DNA from: Kribbella sp. VKM Ac-2568
Lineage (GTDB): Bacteria; Actinomycetota; Actinomycetes; Propionibacteriales; Kribbellaceae
Direction of reading: 5' to 3'
DNA length: 64,000 bases
Assembly (NCBI RefSeq): GCF_004345365.1
Contig: NZ_SLVF01000002.1
Location: forward strand, 682,001 to 746,000
This document shows positions 32,473 to 41,179 of the stretch, piece by piece; the stretch's first letter is position 1; every line of letters begins with the position of its first letter. The position numbers and the translations under genes were made by a program. The notes below the pieces were generated by a model. It saw only the letters and a list, made by a program, of their open reading frames with translations. It did not search any database and was not told where the DNA came from.

Positions 32473-32712
32473 GCTGTCCCAATCTCCGTCAAGTGATGCT
32501 TGAGGTCGAAGGCGCGTCACCGGGCGAGCGCCGTTGGTGGACTACATGGGTACGGTCGTGGTGCCATCAGGCCGGCGAGCCGGCTGCTCGACCAAGCCGA
32601 AGCCGAACAGCTCGGCGCCCGACTGTTCGGGCCGCTACTGGCTCCCACGACTGTTCCGGAGGCTGCCCAGCAGGCCTAGCGTGGGGGAATCTCACCAAGG
32701 AGGTTGGTCATC
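32473..32712 (+). other. Gene-less stretch with a protein-like tail
   Basis: No complete gene is supported. One frame ending at TAG near 32680 reads RPASRLLDQAEAEQLGARLF then GPLLAPTTVPEAAQQA, which looks like a genuine C-terminus. Another frame just upstream reads VVDYMGTVVVPSG. A short frameshifted gene downstream of the DosR-like box at 32458 is possible. Confidence 0.3.
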
Positions 32713-33006
32713 GTGTTGACACGAGCACCACGCCTACGCCTCTCGGGGCATGGCGAACGACTCCGGCTCCGACTCCACGACCGCTGGCGGCCAGCACCGC
32801 TGGAGACCCTGCGCGAGTGCTGCCGAGCAACTACCGCCGTCGACAAGGCTCTCGGCGAGGCAATCCGCAGCGCCCGCACGGCAGGCGCCTCATGGCAAGA
32901 GATCGGCCGCGCACTCGGTGCCACCGACAATGCCCAGACACAACAAGAAGTCATCGATGCGCTCGCGGACCAGAAGCGCGCGGTCTGGCGACGATTCTGG
33001 ACCTAG
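32713..33006 (+). CDS. Small helix-turn-helix-like protein
   Basis: A 97-residue protein. Its central part, TTAVDKALGEAIRSARTAGA followed by SWQEIGRALGATDN, has the layout of the Ala-rich helix-turn-helix seen in many small actinobacterial proteins (AGASWEEIGRALGVT). AAGGAGG lies nine bases before GTG 32713. The N-terminal third is Arg-rich and C-terminal residues are charged. A DNA-binding role is likely but the target is unknown. Confidence 0.6.
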   Translation: MLTRAPRLRLSGHGERLRLRLHDRWRPAPLETLRECCRATTAVDKALGEAIRSARTAGASWQEIGRALGATDNAQTQQEVIDALADQKRAVWRRFWT

Positions 33007-33013
33007 AGGCGGC

Positions 33014-33250
33014 GGCCCCTTCTGGGTGATCGCCGTGAGCATGGCGATCCTGACCGCGTTCTCCACCGCACCGAGCCCTGTCGTCGATCACCATCACAGT
33101 CGTGTACGCCGTGTTCGCCGCCGGGATCGTGGCAAGCCTGCTCCTCCTGGGCCATCTGTCGGACCGGTACGGGCGACGGACCGCGCTCATCCCCGCTCTG
33201 CTGACGGGTCTGGTGGCTGCACTGATGTTCGCCACGTCCACCCGGCGGCC
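33014..33250 (+). pseudogene. MFS transporter fragment
   Basis: One frame gives PFWVIAVSMAILTAFSTAPSP (MFS helix 1-like). After a shift, the next frame gives SSITITVVYAVFAAGIVASL and then LLLGHLSDRYGRRTALIPAL. The second contains the conserved helix 2-3 loop motif GxLSDRxGRR. The loop between helices 1 and 2 is shortened and everything beyond helix 3 is absent. This is a remnant of a drug- or sugar-transporter-type gene. Confidence 0.65.
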
Positions 33251-33486
33251 TCCTGAGGTCAGGCCACTGCCCACACCCCGGCCCCGCGACCGCCCGCAAC
33301 GGCGAAGGGTCGACGGCCCGGTCATCGTCATGGTCGGCGATCGCGGCACTGAGGTGCATGCGCTGGACTGAGCGTCACCGTTGCGTCGCACCGGTCCTGG
33401 GTGCAAGCCTGACATGTTGGGCGACGCCTACCGATGAGGTCCGGGCTGGTGGGCGGTCGGGGCTCCCGGGCGACGGCAGGGTGGGC

Positions 33487-36213
33487 ATGGCGGATTGTGA
33501 ACTGCGCGGCCGGCGGCGCGAAAGTGCCGTGTTGATTGGGTTGCTCAACGCCGCACGGACGGGTCAGAGCGAGGTCCTGGTGCTTCGTGGTGAGGCCGGA
33601 GTCGGCAAGTCGGCGCTGCTGGAGTCGCTGGTGGGACGCAGCCACTCGTTCCAGGTCGCTCGGACTGTCGGGATCGAGTCCGAGATGGAGCTCGCCTTCT
33701 CCGGACTTCATCAGCTGTGCCAGCCGTTCCTGGACCGGCTCGACCGCCTTCCGCGTCCGCAGCACGATGCGCTGGGTACTGCGTTCGGCCTCGAGGTCGG
33801 GCCGGTTCCGGACCGATTCCTCGTCGGGCTGGCCGTCCTGAACTTGCTGTCCGAGGCAGCCGGGCATCAGCCGGTTCTGTGCATCGTCGACGACGCCCAG
33901 TGGCTCGACCGGGTGTCCGCTCAGGTCCTTGCGTTCGTCGCCCGGCGCCTGGCGGCCGAGTCGGTGGTGATGATCTTCGCCGTACGCCCTGCTGAGGACC
34001 ACGAGTTCGCCGGACTGCACGAGCTCGAGGTCCGCGGCTTGGACGACGCGGACGCCCGGGCGCTGCTGGACTCAGTACTCCCAGGACCGGTCGATCCGCG
34101 AGTCCGGGACCGCATCGTGGCCGAGACACGCGGCAACCCGCTGGCCCTGCTCGAATTGCCGCGAGCGTGGAGCGTGACGGAGCTCGCGGACGGCGATACT
34201 GCGGGGACGCTGTCCAGCCGGATCGAAGGGGGCTTCGTACGGCGTCTCGAAGCGTTGCCGGCCGATACCCGGCTGCTCCTGCTGACGGCGGCTGCGGAGC
34301 CACTAGGTGACGCCAGTCTGCTCTGGCGAGCGGCCGAGCGGTTGGGCCTCGGCGCTGACCCGGCCGCAGGCGCGATCGAGTCGGGACTGATCACCTTCGG
34401 TCAGCACATCCGGTTCCGGCATCCGCTGGTGCGGTCGGCGGCGTACCGGATGGCCTCGGTCCAGGACCGGCAGGCCGTGCACCAGGCACTGGCGGACGTG
34501 ACAGATCCGGACAAGTCTCCGGACCGGCGTGCCTGGCACCGCGCCCAGGCGACAGCGCTGCCGGACGAGGAGGTCGCTGCAGAGCTCGAGAGATCGGCCC
34601 GTAGGGCCCAGGGCTGCGGTGGCTTGAGCGCGGCATCCGACTATCTCGAACGCTCTGCGGAGCTGACGCCTGAGCCGCACCGCCGGGCCGCGCGGGCGCT
34701 GACCGCAGCGGCGGCCAAACGTGGAGCCGGCGCGCTCGATGCGGCCCTGAGCTTGCTCAGCGGAGTAGCTGCCGGTCCGTCGGACGCGCTGCGGGCCGCC
34801 GAGGTCGATCGGTTGCGCGGAGAGATCGCCTTCGACCAGGGGCGCGCACGCGACGCTGCTCGCTTGCTGCTCAGCGCTGCCAGGCAGCTCGATCCGCACG
34901 ACCCGGCTCGGGCGCGGGTGACCTATCTGGAGGCGATGTCAGCCGCGATGTGGGCCAGCGGGCCCGGGGCGCCAGGGATCTTGGCCACGGCAGCAGCTGC
35001 GACCCCGCCCCCAGCCGACGCAGACCCACCGGCCGACCTGCTGCTTCAGGCGCTCGCCGTGCGCTTCACCCGCGGGTATTCAGCCGCGGCACCGCACCTG
35101 ACCAAGGCCCTCGCTCGGGCCCGCGAGACGGACATCGGCGCCGATGACGTCGGCAGCTGGCTCTGGCTCGCCGGCAACCGGGCCAGCGGCATTGTCGCTA
35201 TCGAGCTGTGGGACTTCGACACCGCTCTCGAACTCGCGCTCCGGCAGGATCGGATGGCTCGAGAGACGGGTGCGCTCGTACAGCTGCAGTTCGCGCTCAA
35301 CTTCCGCGCCGACCTCCAGTGCCTCACCGGCGACCTGTCCGCGGTGGCGGGCCTCGTCGAGGAGGAGCGGCAGATCGCGGCAGCGACCGGCAACCCCCAG
35401 GTCAGGTACGGCGGGCTGCTCCTCGAAGCCTTGCGGGGCAACGAGATGGCGGCGAACGAGCTGATCGACGCCACCACCAGCGAGGCAGCGGAACACAACC
35501 AGGGCCGGATGGCGGCCTTCGCGACGTACGCGAAATCCGTTCTGCACAACGGTCTCGGCCGGTACGACGTCGCGCGGGACGCGGCGCGGCAGGTGTTCGA
35601 CCAGGACATCGTCGGGTATGGCGTCCTGGTCATCGGTGAACTGGCCGAGGCGGCGTCCCGGACCGGCGACACCAAGCTCGTCGAGGCCGCACTCGGCTGG
35701 CTGGCCGAGCGCACCGCGGCCACCCCGACCGAGTGGGGCCACGGCATCGAGGCGCGGGTCCGGGCGCTGCTCGGCGCGGACGAGGACGCCTACCGTCAGT
35801 CGATCGAGCACCTCGGCCGGACCGGTCTCCGCGTCCAGACGGCCCGCGCCCATCTCCTGTACGGCGAGTGGCTTCGGCGCGAGGGACGACGTGTGGATGC
35901 CCGCGAGGAGTTGCGAACAGCCCACGAACAGCTCGGCGAGATGGGACTCGAGGCCTTTGCCGAGCGTGCCCGCCACGAACTACTCGCCACGGGTGAGACG
36001 GTCCGCAAACGTTCGCCCGAGACGCTCAACGACCTCACCGCGCAGGAGGCACAGATCGCCGGGCTGGCCCGCGACGGGCTGACGAACGCCGAGATCGCGG
36101 CACAGCTGTACGTCAGTCCCCGCACCGTGGAGTGGCACCTGCGCAAGACATTCTCCAAGCTCGGCATCACCTCACGCCGGCAGCTCCGCGGCGCGCTTGC
36201 CCGCTCCGCCTGA
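33487..36213 (+). CDS. Large ATP-binding LuxR (LAL) transcriptional regulator
   Basis: A 908-residue LAL/MalT-like regulator. The N-terminal AAA/NACHT-type ATPase has Walker A VLRGEAGVGKSALLESLVG (residues about 33-51) and Walker B PVLCIVDDAQWLD near 132. A long helical TPR-like middle region follows. The C-terminal LuxR helix-turn-helix (LTAQEAQIAGLARDGLTNAEIAAQLYVSPRTVEWHLRK, about 850-890) is intact. The ribosome site before ATG 33487 is weak; GTG 33481 is an alternative. Typically such proteins activate catabolic or secondary-metabolism genes upon ligand binding. No target is obvious; the next gene is a VOC protein on the same strand. Confidence 0.9.
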   Translation: MADCELRGRRRESAVLIGLLNAARTGQSEVLVLRGEAGVGKSALLESLVGRSHSFQVARTVGIESEMELAFSGLHQLCQPFLDRLDRLPRPQHDALGTAFGLEVGPVPDRFLVGLAVLNLLSEAAGHQPVLCIVDDAQWLDRVSAQVLAFVARRLAAESVVMIFAVRPAEDHEFAGLHELEVRGLDDADARALLDSVLPGPVDPRVRDRIVAETRGNPLALLELPRAWSVTELADGDTAGTLSSRIEGGFVRRLEALPADTRLLLLTAAAEPLGDASLLWRAAERLGLGADPAAGAIESGLITFGQHIRFRHPLVRSAAYRMASVQDRQAVHQALADVTDPDKSPDRRAWHRAQATALPDEEVAAELERSARRAQGCGGLSAASDYLERSAELTPEPHRRAARALTAAAAKRGAGALDAALSLLSGVAAGPSDALRAAEVDRLRGEIAFDQGRARDAARLLLSAARQLDPHDPARARVTYLEAMSAAMWASGPGAPGILATAAAATPPPADADPPADLLLQALAVRFTRGYSAAAPHLTKALARARETDIGADDVGSWLWLAGNRASGIVAIELWDFDTALELALRQDRMARETGALVQLQFALNFRADLQCLTGDLSAVAGLVEEERQIAAATGNPQVRYGGLLLEALRGNEMAANELIDATTSEAAEHNQGRMAAFATYAKSVLHNGLGRYDVARDAARQVFDQDIVGYGVLVIGELAEAASRTGDTKLVEAALGWLAERTAATPTEWGHGIEARVRALLGADEDAYRQSIEHLGRTGLRVQTARAHLLYGEWLRREGRRVDAREELRTAHEQLGEMGLEAFAERARHELLATGETVRKRSPETLNDLTAQEAQIAGLARDGLTNAEIAAQLYVSPRTVEWHLRKTFSKLGITSRRQLRGALARSA

Positions 36214-36308
36214 GGCACACCAGGGTGTTCCACGGACGCGACGACCGTGGCTGGAGCTGTACCTGCGCGCTGAGGATTACTGTGGCATCACCTTGAAGGG
36301 GGGTGGGG

Positions 36309-36701
36309 ATGCCAGCGCTCGACGCCTTCTCGCATGTCTCGCTCACCGTCACCGATCCGGAGCGTAGTGCCGATTTCTACAACCGGGTGCTCGGCACCGA
36401 GACGATGTTCTCGTCCGCGGGTGACACCGGAAGGCTGATCATCGTCGCCCGTCCCGGTGTGATGATCGCGCTGTGCGGTCATCCCGGTACGACGGACCAG
36501 AGCTTCGACCCGATCCGGATCGGGCTGGACCACTTCGCGTTCCAGGTCCCGTCGCGGTCCGAGCTGGAAGCCTGGCACGCCGGCCTTGTCGCCGAGGGCG
36601 TGACCTGCTCGGAGATCGAGGTGAGTCCCTTCGGACTGCACCTCAACCTCAAGGATCCGGACAACATCGCGATCGAGCTCTTCGTATCCGAGCCGGCCTG
36701 A
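36309..36701 (+). CDS. VOC-superfamily (glyoxalase/dioxygenase-fold) protein
   Basis: A 130-residue single VOC module pair: FSHVSLTVTDPERSADFYNRVLGTE (first metal-site His), GLDHFAFQVPSRSELEAWHAGL (second His) and LKDPDNIAIELFVSEP (terminal Glu). The ligand positions look intact, so a metal-dependent lyase, isomerase, dioxygenase or resistance function is possible. GAAGGGGGGTGGGG precedes ATG 36309. It is followed by a strong terminator. Confidence 0.85.
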   Translation: MPALDAFSHVSLTVTDPERSADFYNRVLGTETMFSSAGDTGRLIIVARPGVMIALCGHPGTTDQSFDPIRIGLDHFAFQVPSRSELEAWHAGLVAEGVTCSEIEVSPFGLHLNLKDPDNIAIELFVSEPA

Positions 36702-36708
36702 CACCCAG

Positions 36709-36745
36709 GCGAGCCGGCCGGAGCCTGATGCTCCGGCCGGCTCGC
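36709..36745. terminator. Strong bidirectional hairpin terminator
   Basis: A perfect 16-bp stem, GCGAGCCGGCCGGAGC (36709-36724) and GCTCCGGCCGGCTCGC (36730-36745), with a 5-nt loop CTGAT. It sits between the convergent VOC and hydrolase genes. No U-tract is present, the common form in high-GC actinomycetes. Confidence 0.85.
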
Positions 36746-36757
36746 TCTCCGAGATGT

Positions 36758-37556
36758 TCAGCGGGCGGCTCGCTCGATCACCTTGGTCACCGCCAGCGGC
36801 TGCGACACTGCGACCAGGTGGGAAGCGCCGGCGATCTCCACCTTCGTCGCGCCGGCCCGGGTGGCCATGAACCGCTCGGCGGCGGGGGCGATCGCCTTGT
36901 CCCCGGTAGGGATGACGGCGTACTTCGGGAGTGCCGCAGGAGCACTCTTCTCCACCGGCTCCGAGAAGGCCGAGGCCGCCACCGGCCGCTGGGCGGCGAG
37001 GAAGACTGCCCCCTGACGGGCCGGGATGTCCGCGCCCGAGGACCGGGCCGGCTGTCGCCGGATTCAGCGCAAGGTCTACCCCACCCGGGTAGCTGATCAC
37101 GGTGGTGATGTCGCCGAGCTCGCTGCCAGGGAACTGCGAGTTCAGCGCGCCCAGCGTCTCGCCGGCCTCGGGGATGAACGCGGCCACGTAGACCAGCGAC
37201 TTCACCCCAGGCGTGCCCGCCAACTCGCTGACCAGGGCGCCGCCGTACGAGTGACCGACCAGCACCTTCGGTCCGGGGATGTTCGCGAGGACGCCGCTGA
37301 GGTACGACGTATCGGACGCGATCCCCCGCAGTGGCACGGCGGGAGCCACGACGTTGTAGCCGTCACTCTGGAGCCGGCTGGTCACCCCGGACCAGCTGGA
37401 GCCATCGGCGTACGCCCCATGCAGCAGGACGATCGTCGGCTTCTCGGTGGCCTGTCCGGACTGGGCTGCCTGCGCGGTGGTCGCGCCCGCCAGCAGCAGT
37501 CCCGCACCCAGCCCCGCGAGGAGAAGGCTTCTTGCCTTGAGCATCAGTCTGTTCAT
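36758..37556 (-). pseudogene. Secreted alpha/beta hydrolase gene with frameshift
   Basis: ATG 37556 opens a signal peptide (LLLAGLGAGLLLAGATTAQA) and an alpha/beta hydrolase: IVLLHGAYADGSSWSGV (oxyanion His-Gly) and VLVGHSYGGALVSEL (nucleophile elbow GHSYGG). Near 37030-37045 the frame shifts. The upstream frame runs on through low-complexity sequence, while the true C-terminus continues in the neighbouring frame as ADIPARQGAVFLAAQRPVAA, then KYAVIPTGDKAI and the catalytic-His segment IAGASHLVAVSQP, ending at 36758. One extra base, or two missing, explains it. The repaired protein would be about 265 residues, close to EstC/pyrethroid-hydrolase-like proteins. Assembly error cannot be excluded. 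Confidence 0.75.
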
Positions 37557-37561
37557 TGTCC

Positions 37562-38035
37562 TCACACCTCTACCTGGTTCGTCGTGACAGCTGGAATGTT
37601 GCGGGCTTCGATCGCCCGGACGGTGTTGTCGAAGGCGGTGCCCAGGACGCGCTTGCCGAAGAGAGCGAAGACGAACGCGAGCAGGCGGCCCTTGACGTTC
37701 TTGCCGTCACGCACGATGACGACATCGATCTCGGTCGCGCCGTCGGCCCGCCGCTTGAGGGTGTAGATGTAGCCGGACTGACCGCCCCAGACACTGGAGT
37801 CGGTGGTCGTGAGAACGATGTGGCTCGGGTCGGACCAGTCGTAGCGCAGGCGCTCCCAGACACCGCCCGAGCCCTCGGTGACGTCGGCGTACCCAGGTCC
37901 CAGGTCGTGCACCCTCAGGTAATCGTCGTGGCTGTTGGCGAACAGCTTCGAGCGGCCGGGCCCGAAGTCCGTGAGCCCGGCAATGAACTGCTCGGGCGTC
38001 GAAGTTGTCACCTCGGTGAGGCGAATCGTGGTCAT
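37562..38035 (-). CDS. SRPBCC (START-like) family protein
   Basis: A 157-residue protein starting TTIRLTEVTTSTPEQFIAGL. It has a Gly/Trp-rich middle (GGVWERLRYDWSDPSHIVLTTTDSSVWGGQSGYIYTLKRR) and an amphipathic C-terminal helix (GRLLAFVFALFGKRVLGTAFDNTVRAIEA), as expected for polyketide-cyclase/START-like hydrophobic ligand binders. It sits five bases before the frameshifted hydrolase, so the two form an operon. Ligand unknown. Confidence 0.72.
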   Translation of the reverse strand: MTTIRLTEVTTSTPEQFIAGLTDFGPGRSKLFANSHDDYLRVHDLGPGYADVTEGSGGVWERLRYDWSDPSHIVLTTTDSSVWGGQSGYIYTLKRRADGATEIDVVIVRDGKNVKGRLLAFVFALFGKRVLGTAFDNTVRAIEARNIPAVTTNQVEV

Positions 38036-38339
38036 GCGTTTTCCAATCCTTGAAGGGGTTCCGCTGCTACCACTTTCCGTCGGCAGTTGACGCGTCACCC
38101 CAGTGGAAAACACTGGTTCATCGCCCGGTGTGGAGACTCACCGCCCGCCTTCAGGCCAGGGTTGGTCACGCCTTGGCAACGGGCGGGTTGTCCGAATCTC
38201 GGTGTGGGCCCGCTAGGTCAGTGCAATGAGCGCAGCTCATCGTCGTTTTCCGACGCCGAGCGCGGCTTGGGCGAGCAGGTACAGCTCCTGCTCGCCAACG
38301 GCGTCTCGGTGATCGGCGGCCCTGGCGGCGTCAGAATCG
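38036..38339. other. Intergenic stretch, no gene seen
   Basis: This 304-bp gap holds the promoter side of the SRPBCC gene and the 3' flank of the GH15 gene. A plus-strand frame ends EQVQLLLANGVSVIGGPGG then VRIASARG, but it has no ribosome site and no recognisable family. Nothing firm is called. Confidence 0.4.
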
Positions 38340-40280
38340 CTAGTGCGCGGGGATGAAGGTGGTCGTACCGACTGCTTCCTCGGCGCGAATGATGTGCATG
38401 AGGGCGTTGATCAAGGCCAAATGGGTGAACGCCTGCGGAAAGTTGCCGAGGTGGCGTCCGCTGAGCGGGTCGATCTCCTCGGCGTAGAGGCCTAGCGGGC
38501 TCGCGTAGGACAGGAGCTTCTCGCAGAGCGCGGTGGCCTCGTCCAGTTCGCCGATCTCGACGAGCGCAGACACCAGCCAGAACGAGCAGATCGTGAACGT
38601 TCCCTCAGCACCGTGCATCCCGTCGTCGGTCTCCGAGACGCGGTAGCGCAGCACCATGCCGTCTTCTGTGAGTTCGTCGGCAACAGCTCGCACGGTGGCG
38701 CGAACCCGCGGATCGTCAGCCGGCAGGAACCGCAGCAACGGGACGAGCAACAGTGCGGCATCGAGGGTGGTGGCGCCGTACCGCTGGACGAAAACTCCTC
38801 TGTCGTCGACACCGTGGGTGCAGATGTCCTTGCGGATTTCATCGGCGACCGCCTGCCAATCATCGGCGAACCCAGGCTCGTCGTGCAGCCGGGCCAACTT
38901 GGCACCACGATCCATCGCCACCCAGCACATCAGCTTGGACGAGGTGAAGTGCTGCGGTTCTCCGCGTGATTCCCAGATCCCCTGGTCGGGCTCGCGCCAG
39001 TGCTTCGACGCCGCCTCTGCCTGCCGCTTGAGGAACGGCCACAGGCTTTCAGTCACCTGGTCGCGCGATCTGGCATGCAGATACACCGAATCGAGTATGG
39101 CTCCCCACACGTCGTGCTGGCGCTGGAGGTAGGCGGCATTGCCGACCCGGATCGGTCTCGCGCCTTCGTAGCCGGTCAAGTGATCCAGTGTCTGCTCGGG
39201 CAGCTCGCGTTCGCCTCCGATGCCGTACATGATCTGGATGTCCTGATCGCAGTCACACATCTCGGTGAGGAACGAGAAGAAGTCGTTCGCCTCGCGATCG
39301 AGTCCGAGTGTGTAAAGCCCCCAGAGAGTGAAGGTCGAGTCACGGACCCACGAGTATCGATAGTCCCAATTCCGCTCACCGGATGGCGTCTCGGGCAGGG
39401 ATGTCGTCGCGGCGGCGAGCAGTGCCCCGGTGGGAGCGAAGGTGAGTCCTTTCAAGGTGAGTGCGCTGCGCACCAGATAGCTGCTCCACGGGTGATCCGG
39501 AAACACACCGACGTTGATCCATTGCCGCCAGTACTCGGCCGTTCGCCCCATCCTCTCGAGGGCTTCCACCCAGGTCCGCGGCGGCGGCAGATCCGACCAC
39601 GAGAGCGCCACGAACGCCGAATCGCCCTGCGACATCCGAGTCCGGGCCTGGGCCGTGCGGCCCTCCAGACCGAGGCGTAGATCGGTAGTCAGCTTCAGAG
39701 TGACATCGTGATCCTGGTCAGGGCGGTTTGCCACCGCCGCGCCGTAATCGGAACCGTCATACCGCCAACTTGCTTCTCGACGGCCATATCCGAACATCGG
39801 TTCGCACACCATCGAGAGATCCACAGCGCCGCTGACGCATTTGACGGTCCTTAGCAAACAGTGTTCGGCGTCGTAATCGGTCGGTGTGCGGCGATGAGTC
39901 CGGGACCGCTCGGAGACGTTGTGCCACGGACCCTTGAGCAGGGCATCACGGACGATCAGCCAGCCGGTCGGTGACTTCCAGGTCGTTTCGAGCATCAGGC
40001 TGCCTGGCAGATACCGGCGTGCAGCGGGCACCTGTACGCCGTACGGACCGAGCCTGAAGCTTCCCGCGGCGCGGTCGAGAATTGCCCCGAACACACTCGG
40101 TGAGTCGTGTCGCGGCAGGCACATCCACTCCACCGCACCGCTGGGTGCTATCAGGCAGTTGGACTCGCAATCCGACAGGAAGGCGTAATCCGCAATCGGC
40201 GGGTGTGCGCTTCGACGCGGACCTTGATGCAGGTGACCGGAACTCGCAAGGGTGCGCGCCAGGGACTCAGGCAAGGTCAC
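38340..40280 (-). CDS. Glycoside hydrolase family 15 (trehalase/glucoamylase-like)
   Basis: A 646-residue GH15 protein. The N-terminal trehalase-like beta domain starts PIADYAFLSDCESNCLIAPSGAVEWMCLPRHDSPSVFGAILD. The (alpha/alpha)6 catalytic domain has GERNWDYRYSWVRDSTFTLWGLYTLG near residue 300 and GIWESRGEPQHFTSSKLMCWVAMDRGAKLA, including the conserved general-acid Glu region. A later segment is GLYAEEIDPLSGRHLGNFPQAFTHLALINA, with the catalytic-base Glu. Actinobacterial members of this size hydrolyse trehalose. The start is a GTG after GGAGAAGGGGG. It is monocistronic. Confidence 0.9.
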   Translation of the reverse strand: MTLPESLARTLASSGHLHQGPRRSAHPPIADYAFLSDCESNCLIAPSGAVEWMCLPRHDSPSVFGAILDRAAGSFRLGPYGVQVPAARRYLPGSLMLETTWKSPTGWLIVRDALLKGPWHNVSERSRTHRRTPTDYDAEHCLLRTVKCVSGAVDLSMVCEPMFGYGRREASWRYDGSDYGAAVANRPDQDHDVTLKLTTDLRLGLEGRTAQARTRMSQGDSAFVALSWSDLPPPRTWVEALERMGRTAEYWRQWINVGVFPDHPWSSYLVRSALTLKGLTFAPTGALLAAATTSLPETPSGERNWDYRYSWVRDSTFTLWGLYTLGLDREANDFFSFLTEMCDCDQDIQIMYGIGGERELPEQTLDHLTGYEGARPIRVGNAAYLQRQHDVWGAILDSVYLHARSRDQVTESLWPFLKRQAEAASKHWREPDQGIWESRGEPQHFTSSKLMCWVAMDRGAKLARLHDEPGFADDWQAVADEIRKDICTHGVDDRGVFVQRYGATTLDAALLLVPLLRFLPADDPRVRATVRAVADELTEDGMVLRYRVSETDDGMHGAEGTFTICSFWLVSALVEIGELDEATALCEKLLSYASPLGLYAEEIDPLSGRHLGNFPQAFTHLALINALMHIIRAEEAVGTTTFIPAH

Positions 40281-40461
40281 TCCCCCTTCTCCGTTGCACG
40301 GATCTCATCCGCCGCCCCAACCATCATGACCGAGAACCCTCGTAGTGACGCCAGTCAGAACGGACAAGCGGCCCAGGCAGGTGGTTGATGGCCACCCACA
40401 GCCCAAGACGAGTGGCGTCCGACGCGGCGAAAGGACCTGCGCTTGGCGCCTGCCCATGCAT

Positions 40462-41097
40462 TCAGGCTTTGAGCGTCTCGAGCTCGGTCGACGCTGGCTC
40501 GAGGTAGGGACTTACGTTGAGCAGTGCCCGGGCGACATAGTCATCCTTCTCGCCGACGGGGGCGACGTAGTACATGGCGTCTTTGGCAACTTCGAGGCTG
40601 TGGAGGCGGGCGATGGTCCAGGTGGCGAGGTACGTCGACGCCAGGCAGCCGCCGGCAGTGGCGAGGTTGCCGCGGGCGAAGAACGGTTGATTGAGTACAT
40701 CGACGCCAGCCGCCACGACCCACGGCTTGGAAACGAGATCCGTGCAGGCCGGCACGTCACTCAGGTGCCCGAGCTTGGCCAGGACCAACGTGCCGGAACA
40801 CTGTGCGGCCAACAGTTGCCGGGTGGGGTCGAGCCGGCGCAAGGAATTCATGATGGCGGGATTCTCGACCACTTCGCGGGTCTTCCTGCCACTGCCGACG
40901 ATGACGGCGTCAGCGGTGCAGGCCTCATCGAGATCGATCATGGCGTCGATGGTGACGCCGTTCATCGAACGCACCCGCGGCGCCGGGCTGGCGATAGAGA
41001 CCCGCCAGCCGGGTGCGCTGACGCGGTTGAGAATGCCGAGGGCGATGAGGGAGTCGAGTTCGTTGTAGCCGTCGAAGGTCAGGATCGCGGTGTGCAT
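40462..41097 (-). CDS. DJ-1/PfpI-family protein
   Basis: A 211-residue class I glutamine-amidotransferase-like protein: MHTAILTFDGYNELDSLIALGIL with the conserved Glu, ADAVIVGSGRKT, and the nucleophile-elbow Cys in LAAQCSGTLVLAKLG near residue 99. It then has GGCLASTYLATWTIARL. Such proteins include isonitrile hydratase-like and AraC-partner relatives; the exact activity is not determined. GGAAGGAGCC precedes the ATG. It is divergent from a MocR-type regulator across an 82-bp gap with a clear operator, so it is probably the regulator's target. Confidence 0.85.
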   Translation of the reverse strand: MHTAILTFDGYNELDSLIALGILNRVSAPGWRVSIASPAPRVRSMNGVTIDAMIDLDEACTADAVIVGSGRKTREVVENPAIMNSLRRLDPTRQLLAAQCSGTLVLAKLGHLSDVPACTDLVSKPWVVAAGVDVLNQPFFARGNLATAGGCLASTYLATWTIARLHSLEVAKDAMYYVAPVGEKDDYVARALLNVSPYLEPASTELETLKA

Positions 41098-41138
41098 GAC
41101 AGGCTCCTTCCGGTTTGTAACGCAGGCTAGCGCCGCCA

Positions 41139-41168
41139 ATGCATGACGATCGAAGAATTGTCATGCAT
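41139..41168. promoter_or_regulatory. Inverted-repeat operator between DJ-1 and MocR genes
   Basis: ATGCATGAC (41139-41147) and GTCATGCAT (41160-41168) are perfect 9-bp arms around a 12-bp AT-richer spacer, ending 11 bp before the GTG of the MocR-type gene. GntR/MocR proteins bind such repeats in divergent promoters. Confidence 0.72.
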
Positions 41169-41179
41169 ACAATGGCGCG

